From: Spirulina subsalsa PCC 9445
GTDB lineage: Bacteria; Cyanobacteriota; Cyanobacteriia; Cyanobacteriales; Spirulinaceae
Direction: 5' to 3'
NCBI RefSeq assembly: GCF_000314005.1
Contig: NZ_JH980292.1
Location: 3,756,121-3,820,120, forward strand
DNA length: 64,000 nt
Each line of letters opens with the position of its first letter. Position 1 is the stretch's first letter. The notes under the pieces were generated by a model. It worked only from the letters and a program-made list of their open reading frames with translations, did no database searches and had not been told where the DNA came from. Positions 62,832-64,000 of the stretch are shown one piece after another. Position numbers and translations under genes: made by a program.

Positions 62832-64000
62832 ATGATGATCACAATCCCAGCAGATTTTAACTGGAAAAAGCTACAAAATGGTTCAGATATTCGTGGTGTT
62901 GCCTTGGAAGGTGTGCCGGATGAAGTGGTCAATTTAACGCCCGAGGTGGCGACAGGTTTAGGGCAAGCTTTTGTTCAGTGGTTGAGTGAAAAACGGGCAA
63001 AATCTACGCCAGAATTAAAAATAGGAGTAGGGCGAGATAGTCGATTGTCAGGGGTTGAATTAATGGGGGCTACGATTAGGGGAATTCAAGCTTTGGGGTG
63101 TCGGGTGTATGATTTTGGTATGGCTTCAACTCCGGCGATGTTTATGAGTACCGTAACGCCAGATTTTGAATGTGATGGGGCGATTATGTTAACGGCTAGT
63201 CATTTACCCTTTAATCGCAATGGATTTAAGTTTTTTACGGCCGAGGGAGGGTTAGGAAAGCAAGATATTAGTGCTATTCTCAGCTTGGCGGAAGGTCAAG
63301 ATTTTCCCGAAAAGGTAGAGGGGGGAAGTATTGAGCAACGGGATTTTATGGCGGTTTATGCGGCGGGTTTGGTACAGAAAGTTCGGGAGGGGGTGAATCA
63401 TCCTCAACGATTTGAACGGCCGTTAGAGGGGTTAAAAATTATTGTCGATGCGGGTAATGGGGCTGGGGGTTTTTATGTGGATCAGGTGTTGAAACCCTTG
63501 GGGGCAGATACCACAGGAAGTCAATTTTTAGAACCGGATGGAATGTTTCCTAATCATGTGCCGAATCCTGAAAATAAGGAGGCAATGGCGGCAATTTGTC
63601 AAGCGGTTTTAGCGGAAAAGGCAGATTTAGGGATTATCTTTGATACGGATGTAGACCGGGGGGCGGCGGTTGAGGAAAATGGACAGGAGTTAAACCGGAA
63701 TCGGCTTATTGCTTTGATTGCAGCGATTGTTTTAAGGGAACATCCGGGGTCAACAATTGTCACGGATTCGATTACCTCGGATGGATTATCTCGGTTTATT
63801 GAGGATGAGTTAAAGGGGGTTCATCATCGGTTTAAACGAGGATATAAAAATGTGATTAATGAGGCGATTCGTTTAAATCAAGCGGGTCAAGAATCTTGGT
63901 TAGCGATTGAAACTTCAGGACATGGGGCTATGCGAGAAAATTATTTTCTCGATGATGGGGCTTATTTAATTACAAAGTTATTGGTTGAGTTGGCGAAGGC
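62832..64000 (+). CDS. Phosphohexomutase (phosphomannomutase/phosphoglucomutase type), C-terminus outside window
   Basis: This is an open frame of 389 codons to the window edge from ATG 62832. It has the alpha-D-phosphohexomutase landmarks: active-site phosphoserine loop TASHLPFNRNG (usual form TASHNP), metal-binding DTDVDRG, the sugar-binding loop in ETSGHGAM, and the domain 2 start LKIIVDAGNGAGG. Enzymes of this family interconvert hexose 1- and 6-phosphates for glycogen or cell-wall polysaccharides. The Leu in place of Asn in TASHLP is seen in some bacterial subgroups. Substrate preference cannot be decided. Confidence 0.9.
   Translation, partial: MMITIPADFNWKKLQNGSDIRGVALEGVPDEVVNLTPEVATGLGQAFVQWLSEKRAKSTPELKIGVGRDSRLSGVELMGATIRGIQALGCRVYDFGMASTPAMFMSTVTPDFECDGAIMLTASHLPFNRNGFKFFTAEGGLGKQDISAILSLAEGQDFPEKVEGGSIEQRDFMAVYAAGLVQKVREGVNHPQRFERPLEGLKIIVDAGNGAGGFYVDQVLKPLGADTTGSQFLEPDGMFPNHVPNPENKEAMAAICQAVLAEKADLGIIFDTDVDRGAAVEENGQELNRNRLIALIAAIVLREHPGSTIVTDSITSDGLSRFIEDELKGVHHRFKRGYKNVINEAIRLNQAGQESWLAIETSGHGAMRENYFLDDGAYLITKLLVELAK

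Overview
The window is cyanobacterial chromosomal DNA. The evidence is a photosystem II D2 gene (psbD), an iron-uptake-type SLH porin, the UPF0367, DUF1816 and SigC-like families, the dnaJ-tusA-rsgA gene order, many HIP1 octamers (GCGATCGC), and dispersed palindromes and heptanucleotide repeats typical of this phylum. The species cannot be named from sequence alone. A repeat-rich, probably filamentous or colonial cyanobacterium fits.

Layout. 1-5.5 kb: a truncated TPR/CHAT-type protein, a VWA protein, a polysaccharide pyruvyl transferase-like protein and an alpha/beta hydrolase. 5.6-9.4 kb (minus strand): DUF1816, a SpoU rRNA methylase, Mini-III RNase, a STAS protein and carA. 9.9-13.9 kb: a group 2 sigma factor, an IS200/IS605-type element with only tnpB and a probable guide-RNA tail, and an Rrf2 regulator with an internal duplication. 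14-18.4 kb: an SLH porin, pterin carbinolamine dehydratase, an odd small-ORF locus and a stand-alone psbD. 18.6-24.2 kb: UPF0367, an ECF-like ATPase, a YacP-like NYN protein, tRNA-Glu and an ABC-2 exporter pair. 24.2-29.2 kb: a 69-bp tandem palindromic repeat, a GT39-like glycosyltransferase, an LRAT-fold protein, rsmG and a Deg/HtrA protease.

29.3-47 kb is the accessory region. It holds a YoeB-type toxin with an unusual partner, two near-identical Rpn/DUF4351 genes separated by a scar containing fragments of both flanking genes, a PLD nuclease with an EF-hand-like loop and a helix-hairpin-helix tail, a 1428-residue SF1 helicase fused to a long helical region, and a C5-cytosine methyltransferase. 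The Rpn2-PLD-helicase-methylase run is co-directional and tightly spaced, and its activities resemble a DISARM-like set built from different proteins. An SLH/GHL10 glycosidase-like protein and a TPR protein follow. Then come a GmrSD-like DUF262/DUF1524 protein, a HEPN remnant and a P-loop protein that has lost its Walker A, with MITE ends at the junctions.

47.2-53.1 kb (minus strand) is the chaperone block grpE, dnaK, dnaJ, tusA, rsgA. 53.3-64 kb holds a heptamer repeat tract, a PEP-CTERM protein, ffh, a WD40 protein, a DHFR-family reductase, a large lipoprotein, a chemoreceptor, a pentapeptide-repeat protein and the start of a phosphohexomutase.

A short MITE with termini beginning TAGGG occurs several times. 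One copy supplies the stop codons of both flanking ORFs. Much of the unusual structure here (duplication scar, truncated genes, in-frame palindromic insert) records repeat-driven rearrangement.
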